DNA of 64,000 nt from Verrucomicrobium sp. BvORR034 (GCF_000739635.1 NZ_BATQ01000110.1:1-64000), one strand, 5' to 3'. Shown: positions 1 to 8,743, numbered from the stretch's first letter. The notes: generated by a model from the letters alone, not told the origin. Program-made: numbers and translations.

Positions 1-500
1 ATGGTGAAATCATCGAACACACGGCGAAGCTGGGCCATGGCCTCCGGGCGAGGCTCGTACTTCTTCATTCCCTGGGTCGGCAGTTCCAGCTCCTGCCCCA
101 GCATCTCCAGCGCCATCTCCTGCAGGTACTCCCGGGATACCTGCGTTGCCACCCAGTGGGTGTCGCGCTCCGCCCGGTAGGCCAGTTCGGAATGCTCTGC
201 AAAGACGACGATCTGGCCGGTCCGCACTTCGGTCCCATTGATCCAGCATGGACTCAGGAGGTCCCGGATGAACCCGATGCAGAGGCGGTCGTCACTGAAT
301 TCACCACGCACCCACGCCTTGAAGCTGTACTTCGCGTGATCCAGGAGCACCACTCCATCCTCCCAGTGCTCATGAAGCACATCGCAAGGCTCATTGCCCA
401 TGAGAAAATGCTCCAGCTTGCTCTGCGAGACTACGTCCGCGAGCATTTCGGGATCAAACCGATGCAGCCGAAGGGTACGGTAGAGTGTTGTTCCGCCCAT
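1..500 (-). CDS. AraC-family regulator, N-terminal part only (cut by window edge)
   Basis: Reading the minus strand from the ATG at 500-498 gives an open frame of 166 codons that runs off the left edge without a stop. The product begins MGGTTLYRTLRLHRFDPEML and stays aligned with the neighbouring AraC-type protein for its whole visible length. Shared segments include LHEHWEDG versus LHEHRDYG, DDRLCIGF versus ADRLCIGF, and SPCWING in both. This is the N-terminal sensing domain; the C-terminal helix-turn-helix lies outside the window. The two genes are co-directional, about 62 bp apart, and look like a tandem duplication. The start is supported by alignment with the paralogue, since no clear ribosome binding site is visible. 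The AraC assignment comes from the paralogue, not from a visible DNA-binding domain. Confidence 0.75.
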   Translation of the reverse strand, partial: MGGTTLYRTLRLHRFDPEMLADVVSQSKLEHFLMGNEPCDVLHEHWEDGVVLLDHAKYSFKAWVRGEFSDDRLCIGFIRDLLSPCWINGTEVRTGQIVVFAEHSELAYRAERDTHWVATQVSREYLQEMALEMLGQELELPTQGMKKYEPRPEAMAQLRRVFDDFT

Positions 501-562
501 CGCGTGGAAAAATAACGAATGTTTCGGCTTATGTCCATACGACTTTAGGCCAATTACCCTGG

Positions 563-1561
563 CTAATACACAAGGGATCTGAATATCGACTCCTGTTGAT
601 CAATTGCGCGCCGTTCGTGTTGGCGGGTCCGAACCGGCAGCTCGCCAAACAGATCGCGGTATACGGCAGAAAACCTGCCAGGATGGGCAAATCCGCAAGC
701 GGCCGCCACCTCAGCCACCATCCCAGCCCGCTCCGTGCCGCGTCCCAGTTTGCGGTGGGCGATGTTTAAGCCCATGTACTGGCGCCACTTTTTTGGGCTC
801 ATCCCAAAGATCTTCTTAAACTGCAATTCCAGGCTTCGTTCGGATAAACCGACTGCTCTGGCGAACTCGTCACTTGAGTAGCTTTCCGACAAGTGAGCCG
901 CGAGATAGAGCTCTGCGAGCTTCACCATCTGCAAAGCCTGCTGGCTCCGACGATCATCCTGCTTGGGACGAGACACGCAGGCACCACGGATGGCCCGCAC
1001 CAAAGTCTGCAAAAGGATCTCGATGCCCTGGTCCGCAAGCTGGCCCCCTTTTTCGAGCAGACTACCACAGAGGTCAAAGGCCTCACCCACATCCCGCCGT
1101 GCTTCTTCACCAGGGTAAAGGTTAACCATCCCATGCGCAGGCAGCCAGAGAGCATGCCCGAGGTGCCGCTTTGCCGCCATCTCCAGCACAGAACGTGAGA
1201 TCTGCACCAACGCGCATCGGGAATGGGGGTAGATCCTGCAAGCAAGATCTGCGGACTCCGCATAGATCTGCAGGTCTGAAGTGGTCACTGCAAAGCCGTT
1301 GATCCAGCAGGGGCTCTCAAGCTCCCTGAAGAAGCCGATGCACAATCGGTCGGCACGAAACTGTCCCCGCACCCACTCACCAAAGCTGAACCGCATGTCG
1401 TCGAGCACCAACCCTCCATAGTCCCGGTGCTCATGCAGAAACTCATGGGCCGCACCTTCCAGCAAAAAGTAGTCGAACACCCCGTGAGAGACAGCCATGC
1501 CCATCTGCTCGGGAGCGAAGTGATTAAGCCGGACCAACCGGTAGGTAAAAGGCGTCTTCAT
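563..1561 (-). CDS. AraC-family transcriptional regulator
   Basis: The 332-residue protein has an N-terminal effector domain and a C-terminal AraC-type double helix-turn-helix. The helix-turn-helix region contains SSDEFARAVGLSERSLELQF, followed by MSPKKWRQYMGLNIAHRKL and then VAAACGFAHPGRFSAVYRDL, all typical of the family. The frame is open 17 codons further upstream, but I place the start at MKTPFTYRLVRLNHF because the paralogue at the left edge begins at the same place. It points away from the large plus-strand block of exported proteins, so it may control that block or itself; this is inference. The ligand cannot be read from the sequence. Confidence 0.88.
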   Translation of the reverse strand: MKTPFTYRLVRLNHFAPEQMGMAVSHGVFDYFLLEGAAHEFLHEHRDYGGLVLDDMRFSFGEWVRGQFRADRLCIGFFRELESPCWINGFAVTTSDLQIYAESADLACRIYPHSRCALVQISRSVLEMAAKRHLGHALWLPAHGMVNLYPGEEARRDVGEAFDLCGSLLEKGGQLADQGIEILLQTLVRAIRGACVSRPKQDDRRSQQALQMVKLAELYLAAHLSESYSSDEFARAVGLSERSLELQFKKIFGMSPKKWRQYMGLNIAHRKLGRGTERAGMVAEVAAACGFAHPGRFSAVYRDLFGELPVRTRQHERRAIDQQESIFRSLVY

Positions 1562-1936
1562 GACCCGATGGCCAATGTCACACAGAGGAGTTTTTCCACT
1601 CGCCTTCCACACTCACACCAGCCTGGGTGTGGATGCAAAAGCTCGCCTCAGAGTGCCGGGAGATCATCGCCCGGTTCCTCAAGAATGGAATAGTCCAACG
1701 TGACTCACTCGTCACCGGAAATCCCCCTTCTCCTCCCACAATTTCGGAAATTGGCTAGAATTCTGGCTAATCGTTTTGTTAAGATGCATGCGCCTGATGA
1801 AGCCATCGGGACCGCCGCGTGTTGGCTTATCCTACGATGGAATCTTCACCTCCCCGGCGGGAGTAACACTAATCTGGGTGAATTGCCACAGGCGTACTGC
1901 GCAACCGCACCCTCGACCAACAAACATAGTACAACC
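1562..1936. promoter_or_regulatory. Divergent intergenic region with repeated TGGCTA motif
   Basis: About 375 bp separate the AraC gene from the first plus-strand barrel gene, and I see no convincing gene here. The plus-strand frame of the barrel gene stays open back to 1700, but that extension lacks a signal peptide and looks non-coding. The stretch holds two copies of TGGCTA at 1752-1757 and 1764-1769, twelve bases apart, in the context TTGGCTAGAATTCTGGCTAAT. A similar sequence, TAGGCCAATTACCCTGGCTAAT, lies at 546-567 next to the other AraC gene. These could be AraC-type half-sites spaced by about one helical turn. An imperfect hairpin lies at 1607-1632. Confidence 0.35.
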
Positions 1937-2599
1937 ATGAAGATCAAGACCTTCCTGCTGGCAGTTGGCCTCACCCTGGGCCTCTTTGCCACCGATGCAA
2001 TGGCCGGACCCGTCTCCTACAGTGGGAAGGGCCCTGTGAATCCTCCTGTCACTCCTCCCCCTCCGGTGGGATTCTGGTACGGCCAGATACACGGGGGTGT
2101 CTCCTGGCTGGAAGATGTGGAAGCTGAGGGCGCAAGCCTCAGCTTTGATGAGGGCTGGGCGGTCAGCGGTGCCGTCGGCTATGAATGGGCATCAGGCTTT
2201 GCCCTCGAACTTGAGGTCGGCTACCTTCAGTCCGAGACGGGAGACTTCCACTATCGCGGTCTTGACCTCGGGGTGGATACAGACTTCCGCCAGGTGCCGA
2301 TCCTCTTCAGCGGCCTCTATAGAATCAAGTTCACGGATCGCCTCTCATTGCAAATCGGTGCCGGTGCGGGCATCGCCTGGAGCGAGGTAGACGGTAATTC
2401 CATAGAGGGCATTCCGGTCCGCTTTTTGGAAGATGACTGGAACTTTGCTTTTCAGGCCAAGGCGGTGCTTGCGTATGCGATCACTGAAACCATCAATCTC
2501 GATCTCTCCTACCGGTTCCTCTACACGGCGGACGCATTTGCCGGTGCAGACGATGGGATTGCCAACATTCTTGGCGCAGGTCTGACCTTCAAGTTCTGA
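1937..2599 (+). CDS. Exported outer-membrane beta-barrel protein
   Basis: The 220-residue product starts at ATG 1937 with a clear signal peptide (MKIKTFLLAVGLTLGLFATDAMA) and a Pro-rich linker. The body alternates hydrophobic and polar residues, as in eight-stranded OmpA/Opa-like barrels. Examples are WAVSGAVGYEWASGFALELE, the strand LSLQIGAGAGIAW, and the C-terminal INLDLSYRFLYTADAF. The protein ends in ILGAGLTFKF, a typical terminal aromatic residue for BAM-dependent assembly. It is the first gene of the long plus-strand block. No enzymatic motif is visible. A porin-like or structural envelope role is likely but unproven. Confidence 0.8.
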   Translation: MKIKTFLLAVGLTLGLFATDAMAGPVSYSGKGPVNPPVTPPPPVGFWYGQIHGGVSWLEDVEAEGASLSFDEGWAVSGAVGYEWASGFALELEVGYLQSETGDFHYRGLDLGVDTDFRQVPILFSGLYRIKFTDRLSLQIGAGAGIAWSEVDGNSIEGIPVRFLEDDWNFAFQAKAVLAYAITETINLDLSYRFLYTADAFAGADDGIANILGAGLTFKF

Positions 2600-2693
2600 T
2601 CGCCAGTATTGCTTCCGTTCCGGAGGGCCGGGTGCCCTGACTCCTGACCCTCCGGAATCCCCCCCGATCTCAAGATGTGCCAGAGGTTGTCTC

Positions 2694-3452
2694 ATGAACC
2701 CCCGCATGCTGCACATTCCCCGTTTCAGCATAGCGGCCCTGGCCGCAGTGTTTTCGGCGTGTAGTGCCCCGGTGGGAGAACCAGCCCTGAGGGACAAGAA
2801 GAGTGCCACCGTGCTCAAGGCCATGTCCGCGAAACTGGCGGCAGCAGACACGCTCGGCTTTGAGGCAACCCGGTCTGTGTACCCTAGCTCTCACGGAAGG
2901 CTGGGTGTCCCAGAGCATGCCCAGTTGAACGGTGTCGTGAAGCGCCCGGGCAGCCTATGGCTTGATGGGCATTCCAGCGAAGGACGTCGCACCGTGGTCT
3001 ATGACGGCCGGCAGATTGTGTTCATCGATCATCGCGCCGGAACCCATGCCCGTACTGCCGCCTCGCCCACACTGGATGCTGTCTGCTATTGGTTCGCCTC
3101 CCAGTATGGCTTTCTCCCCCCTTTGGCGGAACTTCTGGTAAACGATCCCGCCCGTTTTCTGCTGGATGGCGTCAAGCGGGGATCCCATGTGGGAACAGAG
3201 TGGATATCCGGGGTCAAATGTGACCACCTCACCTTTCGCCAGCCAGGCCTGACCTGGGAACTCTGGGTGGGGGTGGACGACTCGCTGCCCCGTCAATTTG
3301 TCCAACGCTACTTCTCCGGAGCGAGCGGAGCACGAACTGTTTCCACCACCATTCACCGTTGGATCCTGAATCCTCGCGTGCCCGCAGACAGGTTCCAGAT
3401 TCGAATTCCATCCGGCAGCCGCAAAGTGGATCTGACCTCTTTGAAACCGTGA
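2694..3452 (+). CDS. DUF2092-type periplasmic lipoprotein
   Basis: The 252-residue protein has a short N-terminal export signal ending in a lipobox-like VFSAC at about residues 20-24, so it is probably lipid-anchored. The rest matches the DUF2092 pattern: an antiparallel sheet in which RRTVVYDGRQIVFIDHRAGT is followed by a segment like YGFLPPLAELLVNDP and then GVKCDHLTFRQPGLTWELWV. DUF2092 proteins share a LolA/LppX-like half-barrel fold, which suggests binding of a lipid or other hydrophobic ligand; that is family-level inference. A second, clearly related copy lies at 4768-5589, with the barrel gene at 3723 between them. Confidence 0.8.
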   Translation: MNPRMLHIPRFSIAALAAVFSACSAPVGEPALRDKKSATVLKAMSAKLAAADTLGFEATRSVYPSSHGRLGVPEHAQLNGVVKRPGSLWLDGHSSEGRRTVVYDGRQIVFIDHRAGTHARTAASPTLDAVCYWFASQYGFLPPLAELLVNDPARFLLDGVKRGSHVGTEWISGVKCDHLTFRQPGLTWELWVGVDDSLPRQFVQRYFSGASGARTVSTTIHRWILNPRVPADRFQIRIPSGSRKVDLTSLKP

Positions 3453-3722
3453 CCTGCCCAAACATGCATCACGCGTCTCACCTCCTTCGTCCCCATCGCC
3501 GTGGAGATGCTCCTGCATCATTTCATTCGCGGCTCTCGCCCAGATTTTTTCCAACCCTTTTTCGGAATCTGGATAGATGCATCCACCCGCATATGCTAAT
3601 ATCACCATGCTTTTGATTAATAGGCGTAATTCCAGGAGCTTTCTGGCAGTACAGATGAGGCGCACTATCCAGGAAAAGATCAGGGTCAGGAAGCATCTGG
3701 CAGCAGTCCAATTATTCTCCCC

Positions 3723-4517
3723 ATGAAATCCACTCTCCTCCCCGTCCTGGCCCTGGCATTGGCCGCCGCATTACCTGCCTTTGCTGGCAGCCCCGTCACC
3801 TCGGAAAAATCCGTCGTGGTCCCTCCCGCTCCGCCCCAACAAGATGAATGGTACTTTACCGTTGCGGTCTATGGCTGGTTGTCTGCTGTGGATGGCACCA
3901 CGGGAGTGGGACCCACCTCCGTCAGCGCCGACACCAGCATCTCCGATCTCATTGACGAGTTTGAATTTAGCTACATGTCCTACTTTGAACTGGGCAAAGG
4001 GCGCTGGAGCCTGGGAGTAGACGCCATCTATGGCAAACTCTCCGACGACGCAGCCTTCGCCTTCGGAGAGGTGACCGGCAGTGCCGACGTGGAGCAGGAG
4101 CAGGCATGGATCACCGCCCGTCTCCAGTACACGGTCTGCAAGACCGACCGTCACAAGCTGGATTTGTTCGCGGGAGTCAGATGGACCTATGTGGATGTGG
4201 ATATCGACATCAACACCAACCTCGGACCCGGTGTCAATCTGGGCCTGACCCGCGACTGGTTCGATCCCATTGTTGGCTTTCGCTCCGTATGTGACCTGAG
4301 CGACAAATGTTTCCTCCAACTCATGGGAGATATCGGTGGATTCGGTGTGGAGTCAGACCTCACCTGGCAGGCCCTTGCGGGATTTGGATATCGCTTCACA
4401 CCGAAGCTGAACGGCCTGCTCGGCTACCGTGCCCTGGGAGTGGACTACGAGAAGGACGGCTTCAAGCTCGATACCACCTCCTACGGGCCCGTCATCGGCC
4501 TCTCCTACACCTTCTAG
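3723..4517 (+). CDS. Exported outer-membrane beta-barrel protein
   Basis: The 264-residue product begins with signal peptide MKSTLLPVLALALAAALPAFA and a short Pro-rich linker. Long amphipathic strands follow, such as EWYFTVAVYGWLSAVDG, SMGYF-like segments near FSYMSYFELGKGRWSLGVDA, and the terminal SYGPVIGLSYTF. The final Phe and strand pattern indicate an outer-membrane barrel. One Cys pair (CDLSDKC, around residues 194-200) could form a disulfide-closed loop. Flanking genes are DUF2092 proteins on both sides. No specific substrate can be inferred. Confidence 0.8.
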   Translation: MKSTLLPVLALALAAALPAFAGSPVTSEKSVVVPPAPPQQDEWYFTVAVYGWLSAVDGTTGVGPTSVSADTSISDLIDEFEFSYMSYFELGKGRWSLGVDAIYGKLSDDAAFAFGEVTGSADVEQEQAWITARLQYTVCKTDRHKLDLFAGVRWTYVDVDIDINTNLGPGVNLGLTRDWFDPIVGFRSVCDLSDKCFLQLMGDIGGFGVESDLTWQALAGFGYRFTPKLNGLLGYRALGVDYEKDGFKLDTTSYGPVIGLSYTF

Positions 4518-4681
4518 CCCCTCTTGCCAGATCAAGTGGCCGCCAGGTCCACGACCACGCTGCCACCTGATAACTGGACTCATCTTCGTACTCAGTTGCT
4601 GAAACTTTTCGAGTCAGACCAGGAGTAACCTTTTGTAGTTCATCGCTGTGAACCACCCGACCTCCGGGCGGTTCCACCTTC

Positions 4682-4703
4682 GCCCCTCGCAAAGGAGAGG
4701 GGC
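4682..4703 (+). terminator. Possible GC hairpin after barrel gene
   Basis: Within the 250-bp gap 4518-4767, the arms GCCCCTC (4682-4688) and GAGGGGC (4697-4703) can pair around an eight-base loop. There is no clear T tract, so a terminator role is weak. The remainder of the gap shows nothing I can name. Confidence 0.3.
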
Positions 4704-4767
4704 TTCGGCTCATTTAGGTTATTTCCTATAACGCCATTTTACCCCCCCCTCTCCCGCTTCACCTACT

Positions 4768-5589
4768 ATGAAACCCACCCTGTTCACCTGCGGCCTCCTG
4801 CTCCTGTCCGGCACTGTGCCGGGCCTTTGGTCACAGGAAGCCCCCCCTTCCGCGGCCAAACCGGCTGCCAGCCCTGATCCCAGAGCCCTGGCCATCATCT
4901 CGCGTGCCTCAGACTATCTGGCGGGCACCAAACAATTCTCGACCAGCATCGATCTCTCCCAGGATCTGGTGAACGACAAGGGCAGCAAGGTCCAGTTTAC
5001 CAAGCAGGTGGATGTGAAGTTACGGCGTCCCAACCGTCTCCAGGTGGACATCTCCACCACCATCCCCAAGCGAAGCTTTTGGTACGATGGGAAAAGCGTC
5101 ACGCTCCTGGATCATCGGGAGAACTTCTACGGCACCAGCCCGGCCCCGGACCAGATTGACGCCATGATTGATCAACTGGAGGAGTCACTGGGCGTGGTCT
5201 TTCCCCTGGATGACCTTCTGCTCACCAAGCCTCTGGTGACCCCTGCGGCAGCCGCCAAATCTGCCTCGTATCTGGGCAAGGAGCGCATCCTTGGCAAGAC
5301 CTGTCATCACGTGGCCTTCCAGCATGACGCCATCGACTGGCAGGCATGGGTGGAGGATGGGCCCAAGCCCCTGCTCAGGAAGGTCATCATCAACTTCAAG
5401 CTCGATGATGGCAGCCCCCAGATCACCGCTCTGCTGACGAACTGGGATCTCGGCACCAAGCTTCCGGATTTTGTCTTCGCCTTCGATCCCCCAGTGGGTG
5501 CCAAGAAGATCAACTTTCTTCCACCAGACAAATCCAAGGCCGCCGCCATTCCCGGGGAGGCTGCGGATAAAGAAACTCCCTCCAAGTAA
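4768..5589 (+). CDS. DUF2092-type exported protein
   Basis: The 273-residue protein begins with signal peptide MKPTLFTCGLLLLSGTVPGLWSQ. The mature part carries DUF2092 features in the same order as the copy at 2694: RALAIISRASDYLAG, a KVQFTKQVDVKLRRPNRLQV strand pair, SFWYDGKSVTLLDHRENFYG, FPLDDLLL, and GKTCHHVAFQHDAIDWQAWV. The C-terminal 25 residues are Lys/Ala/Pro-rich and probably disordered. It is followed after 18 bp by the DUF6515-like gene, so the two may be co-transcribed. By family it should be a periplasmic half-barrel protein; a ligand is unknown. Confidence 0.85.
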   Translation: MKPTLFTCGLLLLSGTVPGLWSQEAPPSAAKPAASPDPRALAIISRASDYLAGTKQFSTSIDLSQDLVNDKGSKVQFTKQVDVKLRRPNRLQVDISTTIPKRSFWYDGKSVTLLDHRENFYGTSPAPDQIDAMIDQLEESLGVVFPLDDLLLTKPLVTPAAAAKSASYLGKERILGKTCHHVAFQHDAIDWQAWVEDGPKPLLRKVIINFKLDDGSPQITALLTNWDLGTKLPDFVFAFDPPVGAKKINFLPPDKSKAAAIPGEAADKETPSK

Positions 5590-5607
5590 ACCCTGCCTGC
5601 GCATCAT

Positions 5608-6285
5608 ATGAAATCCATTTCTTCCTCCCGCCCCCATGGCCTCCCGCTGCTGGTCACCATTGTCGGGGTTTCCGTTCTGAGTGCGCCTCCAGCGAGATCG
5701 GACTGGCATGGCCATGCCAGCATCCACCGCTCTGCCAACGTGGATGTCCACGGCTGGCGGGGCGGAAACGTTGACATCCACCGGGATGTGCACCGTGACG
5801 TGGACGTTCATCGCGACTATGACTGGGATCACCATGATCACTTCTGGGGCGGAGTTGCGGTGGGTGCAGCCGCCACCGTCGTGACCGGTGCCATCGTGCA
5901 CTCCCTGCCGCCCGTGCACGGTACCGTGGTGGTGGCCAACACGCCCTACTACTATTCGTCGGGCGTGTACTACAAAACAGCACCGTCGGGAGGTTATGTC
6001 GCCGTCGCTGCCCCGGTGGGAGCCATCCTCGCCGCTCTCCCTCCGGGCTCGCTTCCTGTCCCGTTTGGTGCGCAGACCTTCTTCTACAACAACGGCTGCT
6101 ACTACGTGCAGCAGGGCACCACCTTCGTGGTCCAGCCCACCCCCATTGGCATCGTCGTTCCCACACTGCCGCCGGGAGCCAGTGCCAGCGTGATCAACGG
6201 ACAGACTTATTTCCTCCACCAGGGGGTGTACTACCAGCCGGTCTTCCAGAATGGCGTCACGGTGTACACCACGGTGAAGATCTGA
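5608..6285 (+). CDS. DUF6515-like exported protein with His/Asp-rich N-terminus
   Basis: The 225-residue product has an N-terminal hydrophobic signal (about residues 10-31). A segment rich in His, Asp and Arg (about residues 32-80) follows, with repeats such as DIHRDVHRDVDVHRDYDWDH. A Gly/Ala hydrophobic stretch comes next. The C-terminal half has tandem short modules of the form YYYSSGVYYK, TFFYNNGCYYV and TYFLHQGVYYQP, each followed by a Pro/Val-rich strand, which is the pattern I associate with DUF6515. The His/Asp segment might bind metal; this is inference. It is 18 bp downstream of DUF2092 and 21 bp upstream of X1. Confidence 0.65.
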   Translation: MKSISSSRPHGLPLLVTIVGVSVLSAPPARSDWHGHASIHRSANVDVHGWRGGNVDIHRDVHRDVDVHRDYDWDHHDHFWGGVAVGAAATVVTGAIVHSLPPVHGTVVVANTPYYYSSGVYYKTAPSGGYVAVAAPVGAILAALPPGSLPVPFGAQTFFYNNGCYYVQQGTTFVVQPTPIGIVVPTLPPGASASVINGQTYFLHQGVYYQPVFQNGVTVYTTVKI

Positions 6286-6306
6286 CTTTCGTCCTCCCAC
6301 GTGCTC

Positions 6307-7575
6307 ATGCAAACCCTCTCCCTACTCTGCATCTCCTGGGGCTCCCTCGCTGCGCTGGCACTCCTGCCAGCCAGCGCCCAATCGCCCGTCCCCCCACCGC
6401 CGTTCGAGTCCCCTCCCGTGCTGGATGCGGCCACCATCCTGCTACCCCAGTATGTTCAGGGGCCCTACCACACGGTACGGCCCCAAGTGCCCACCTACGC
6501 AGGACGCAATGCCTACACGCTGGACTCCGAGTTTGGCACCTTCTACGCCACGGGCAATTCGGAGCTCCTCATTCGCATCTCCGAGATCAACGCCATCGCC
6601 CAACTCCAGTCCATCTCCAAATCGGACGAGTACGCCAAGGCCCTGGAAAAGGCCGCCAAAAGCCCGGTCAACTTTGCCAAGAACCTGGCCACTCACCCGG
6701 TGGAAACCATCTCTGGCGTTCCCAAAGGGATCTTCAAGTTCATCAATCGCACCGGCCAGGCTGTAAAGGAGGCCACTGAGGACCGCCCGCACAACCCCTA
6801 TGAGGACAGCAAGGTGGAGGGAGCCATCGGCTTCTCCAAGGCCAAGCGCGACCTGGCAGTGCGGCTGGGCGTGGATCCGTATTCCTCGAACCCGACCTTC
6901 CAGAAAGCGCTCAACGGAGTCGCCTGGGCCTCCTACGGTGGCAACATGACCCTCACGGCCGCCCTAGCCCCTGTCGGCGGAGGCGCCGGGACCGCCATCA
7001 CCACCGTGCAGGTGAGTGATACGGCCATCCATGCCATCCGTGACAGCAGTCCCAATGACCTCCGTCGCGCCCACTCAGAGACGCTTGGGAAGATGGGAAT
7101 CTCGGCCCCCCTCATCACCGCCTTCCTCAACAACCCAGCTTACTCCCCCACCCGACAGGCCGAGTTGGTGATCGCCCTGCAGCAGCTCCAGGGCGTCGCC
7201 GGCCGCGATGGTTTCCTCGACGCTGCCAGCACCGCTGATGATGAAGATGATGCCTTCTTCTACCAGCGCAGCGCCCACCTCATGGCCCAGCTCCATTCCG
7301 GCACCCCGCTGGCCACCATCTACACCTCTCAAGATCTCCCTGTCTGTCACGCCAAAGACGGCACGGTGATCGTGCCTCTGGAGTGGGACTATGCCTGCTG
7401 GACTGTCAATGCGGAGAATTTTCTGGAGCACTTGAGAACAGCCAATTACCGGGGCGCGCCGGTCACAGGACACCGCCTGGTCATCACTGGAATCGCCTCG
7501 CCTCGCGTTCATGAGGAACTCGCCCGCAGGCAGGTCGGACTTGTGGAGAAGGCTCTACCCAGTCCCCTCCGCTAA
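6307..7575 (+). CDS. Exported protein of unrecognised family X, copy 1
   Basis: The 422-residue protein starts at ATG 6307 (a GTG two codons upstream is possible) with signal peptide MQTLSLLCISWGSLAALALL ending near ASAQ. I do not recognise the family. It shares an ordered set of blocks with the genes at 9783 and 16444: NAYTLDSEFGTFYATGNSEL near residues 65-85, KAKRDLAVRLGVDPY in the middle, FLNNPAYSPTRQAELV, an acidic DDEDDAFFYQRSAHLMAQL block, and a C-terminal KDGTVIVPLEWDYACW. Copy 1 is the most diverged and lacks a HAD gene directly upstream. The mature protein should be periplasmic or outer-surface. No catalytic motif is visible. Confidence 0.75.
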   Translation: MQTLSLLCISWGSLAALALLPASAQSPVPPPPFESPPVLDAATILLPQYVQGPYHTVRPQVPTYAGRNAYTLDSEFGTFYATGNSELLIRISEINAIAQLQSISKSDEYAKALEKAAKSPVNFAKNLATHPVETISGVPKGIFKFINRTGQAVKEATEDRPHNPYEDSKVEGAIGFSKAKRDLAVRLGVDPYSSNPTFQKALNGVAWASYGGNMTLTAALAPVGGGAGTAITTVQVSDTAIHAIRDSSPNDLRRAHSETLGKMGISAPLITAFLNNPAYSPTRQAELVIALQQLQGVAGRDGFLDAASTADDEDDAFFYQRSAHLMAQLHSGTPLATIYTSQDLPVCHAKDGTVIVPLEWDYACWTVNAENFLEHLRTANYRGAPVTGHRLVITGIASPRVHEELARRQVGLVEKALPSPLR

Positions 7576-7616
7576 CCTGCAACCCGCCTTCATTCACCCA
7601 CAACGTTACTCCCATC

Positions 7617-8492
7617 ATGCTCATGTCCTGCCGCCCCTACACCTCCCTGACCGTTGTGGCTGCCCTTTCGCTGGCCACAGGCTGTCTTCAGGCCGCGCCA
7701 ACTGCGCCGCCATCCGCGCCGGATGGCTCGATCCAGGCATCCCTCGCGCCGTCTCATGATGCAGGCGACATGGCAGAGATTGCCAAGAAGCTGAACGATC
7801 CCACGGCGTCCCTCATCAGCCTCCCCTTCCAAAACAACTTCGACTTTGGTGCTGGACCTGACGGTGATGGATTCCAGTACAAGCTGAACATCCAGCCGGT
7901 CATCCCCATTGAGTTGAATGACGACTGGAAGATCATCTGGCGCACCATTCTGCCCTTCATCACGCAGAAGGACATCATCGGCACCACCGATCAAACGGGC
8001 CTCGGTGATCTGAACACCACCATCTGGCTCGCTCCTCAGAAGAAGCACGAAGGCCAGCCCACCATTGGCTTCGGCCCCGTCATCCAGTTTCCCACGGCCA
8101 CAGATGACCTGCTGGGCACAGAGAAGTGGGCCCTTGGTCCTTCCTTCATCTTTGTCCACCAGTCCCATGGCTGGACTGTCGGCATTCTTGCCAATCATCT
8201 GTGGTCTGTGGCTGGGGAAGACGACCGGCAAGACCTCAGCGTCACCTTCCTACAGCCTTTCCTGAGCTACACCACGCCCAAGCACACCACGGTCGGCTTC
8301 AATCTCGAGTCGGGTTACGACTGGGAGAACGAGCAGTGGACCGTGCCCATCAATGTCTTCATCACCCAACTGGTGAAGATAGGCAAAGTGCCGGTCAGTT
8401 TCCAACTCGGCGGCCGATACTATGCCGAGGCTCCAGATGAGGGACCTGAGTGGGGCCTTCGCTTCTCCGCCACCGTCGTGCTCCCGGAATAG
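7617..8492 (+). CDS. Neuromedin-U / MetA-pathway-like outer-membrane barrel protein
   Basis: The 291-residue product has a signal peptide (to about residue 26) and then a barrel-like body. Diagnostic-looking segments are NDPTASLISLPFQNNFDFGA, LNIQPVIPIELNDDWKIIWR, GLGDLNTTIWLAP and GPVIQFPTATDDLLGTEKWA, followed by GRYYAEAPDEGPEWGLRF near the end. This is the pattern of proteins often annotated as transporter or neuromedin U (Phenol_MetA_deg superfamily). Such proteins are frequent neighbours of DUF1254 genes, as here. It is probably an outer-membrane channel; the substrate is unknown. Confidence 0.8.
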   Translation: MLMSCRPYTSLTVVAALSLATGCLQAAPTAPPSAPDGSIQASLAPSHDAGDMAEIAKKLNDPTASLISLPFQNNFDFGAGPDGDGFQYKLNIQPVIPIELNDDWKIIWRTILPFITQKDIIGTTDQTGLGDLNTTIWLAPQKKHEGQPTIGFGPVIQFPTATDDLLGTEKWALGPSFIFVHQSHGWTVGILANHLWSVAGEDDRQDLSVTFLQPFLSYTTPKHTTVGFNLESGYDWENEQWTVPINVFITQLVKIGKVPVSFQLGGRYYAEAPDEGPEWGLRFSATVVLPE

Positions 8493-8519
8493 TCCATCCT
8501 TTTTCGAACTGCATTGCCA

Positions 8520-8743
8520 TGAAACCTGAGGTCATCCTTCGCATCAGGCATCTCCTTCTCGTTGGGCTGGCTGCATACACCCCTTTGGTTCAGGAAACAC
8601 CCCCAGTGCGGGACACCCATGTTTCAGACGAGCGCACCTCCTCCAGCCCACCGGGACGACGGCCCGGCCCTCTAGCCTACTTGTGCTCAAGTCACTCCAG
8701 TACGCAGGAGCTGACCGACGCCCATACTCTTCTTCAAATCTAG
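8520..8743 (+). CDS. Possible small ORF of unknown function
   Basis: A 74-codon frame with an ATG at 8520 lies in the 284-bp gap between the barrel gene and the HAD gene. It starts with a weakly hydrophobic stretch (RHLLLVGLAAYTPLV), then becomes Ser/Pro/Arg-rich with no recognisable domain. It could be a decayed or spurious frame. The rest of the gap holds no other feature I can support. Confidence 0.25.

Noticed and set aside
1700-1936. 79-codon N-terminal extension of the barrel gene at 1937
   Set aside because: The extension has no signal peptide, while an ATG at 1937 opens a perfect one; the upstream part lies in the regulatory gap.
5185-6312. 375-codon minus-strand frame opposite the DUF2092 and DUF6515 genes
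   Set aside because: It is opposite two well-supported genes, and its Gly/Arg/His-rich product has no domain.
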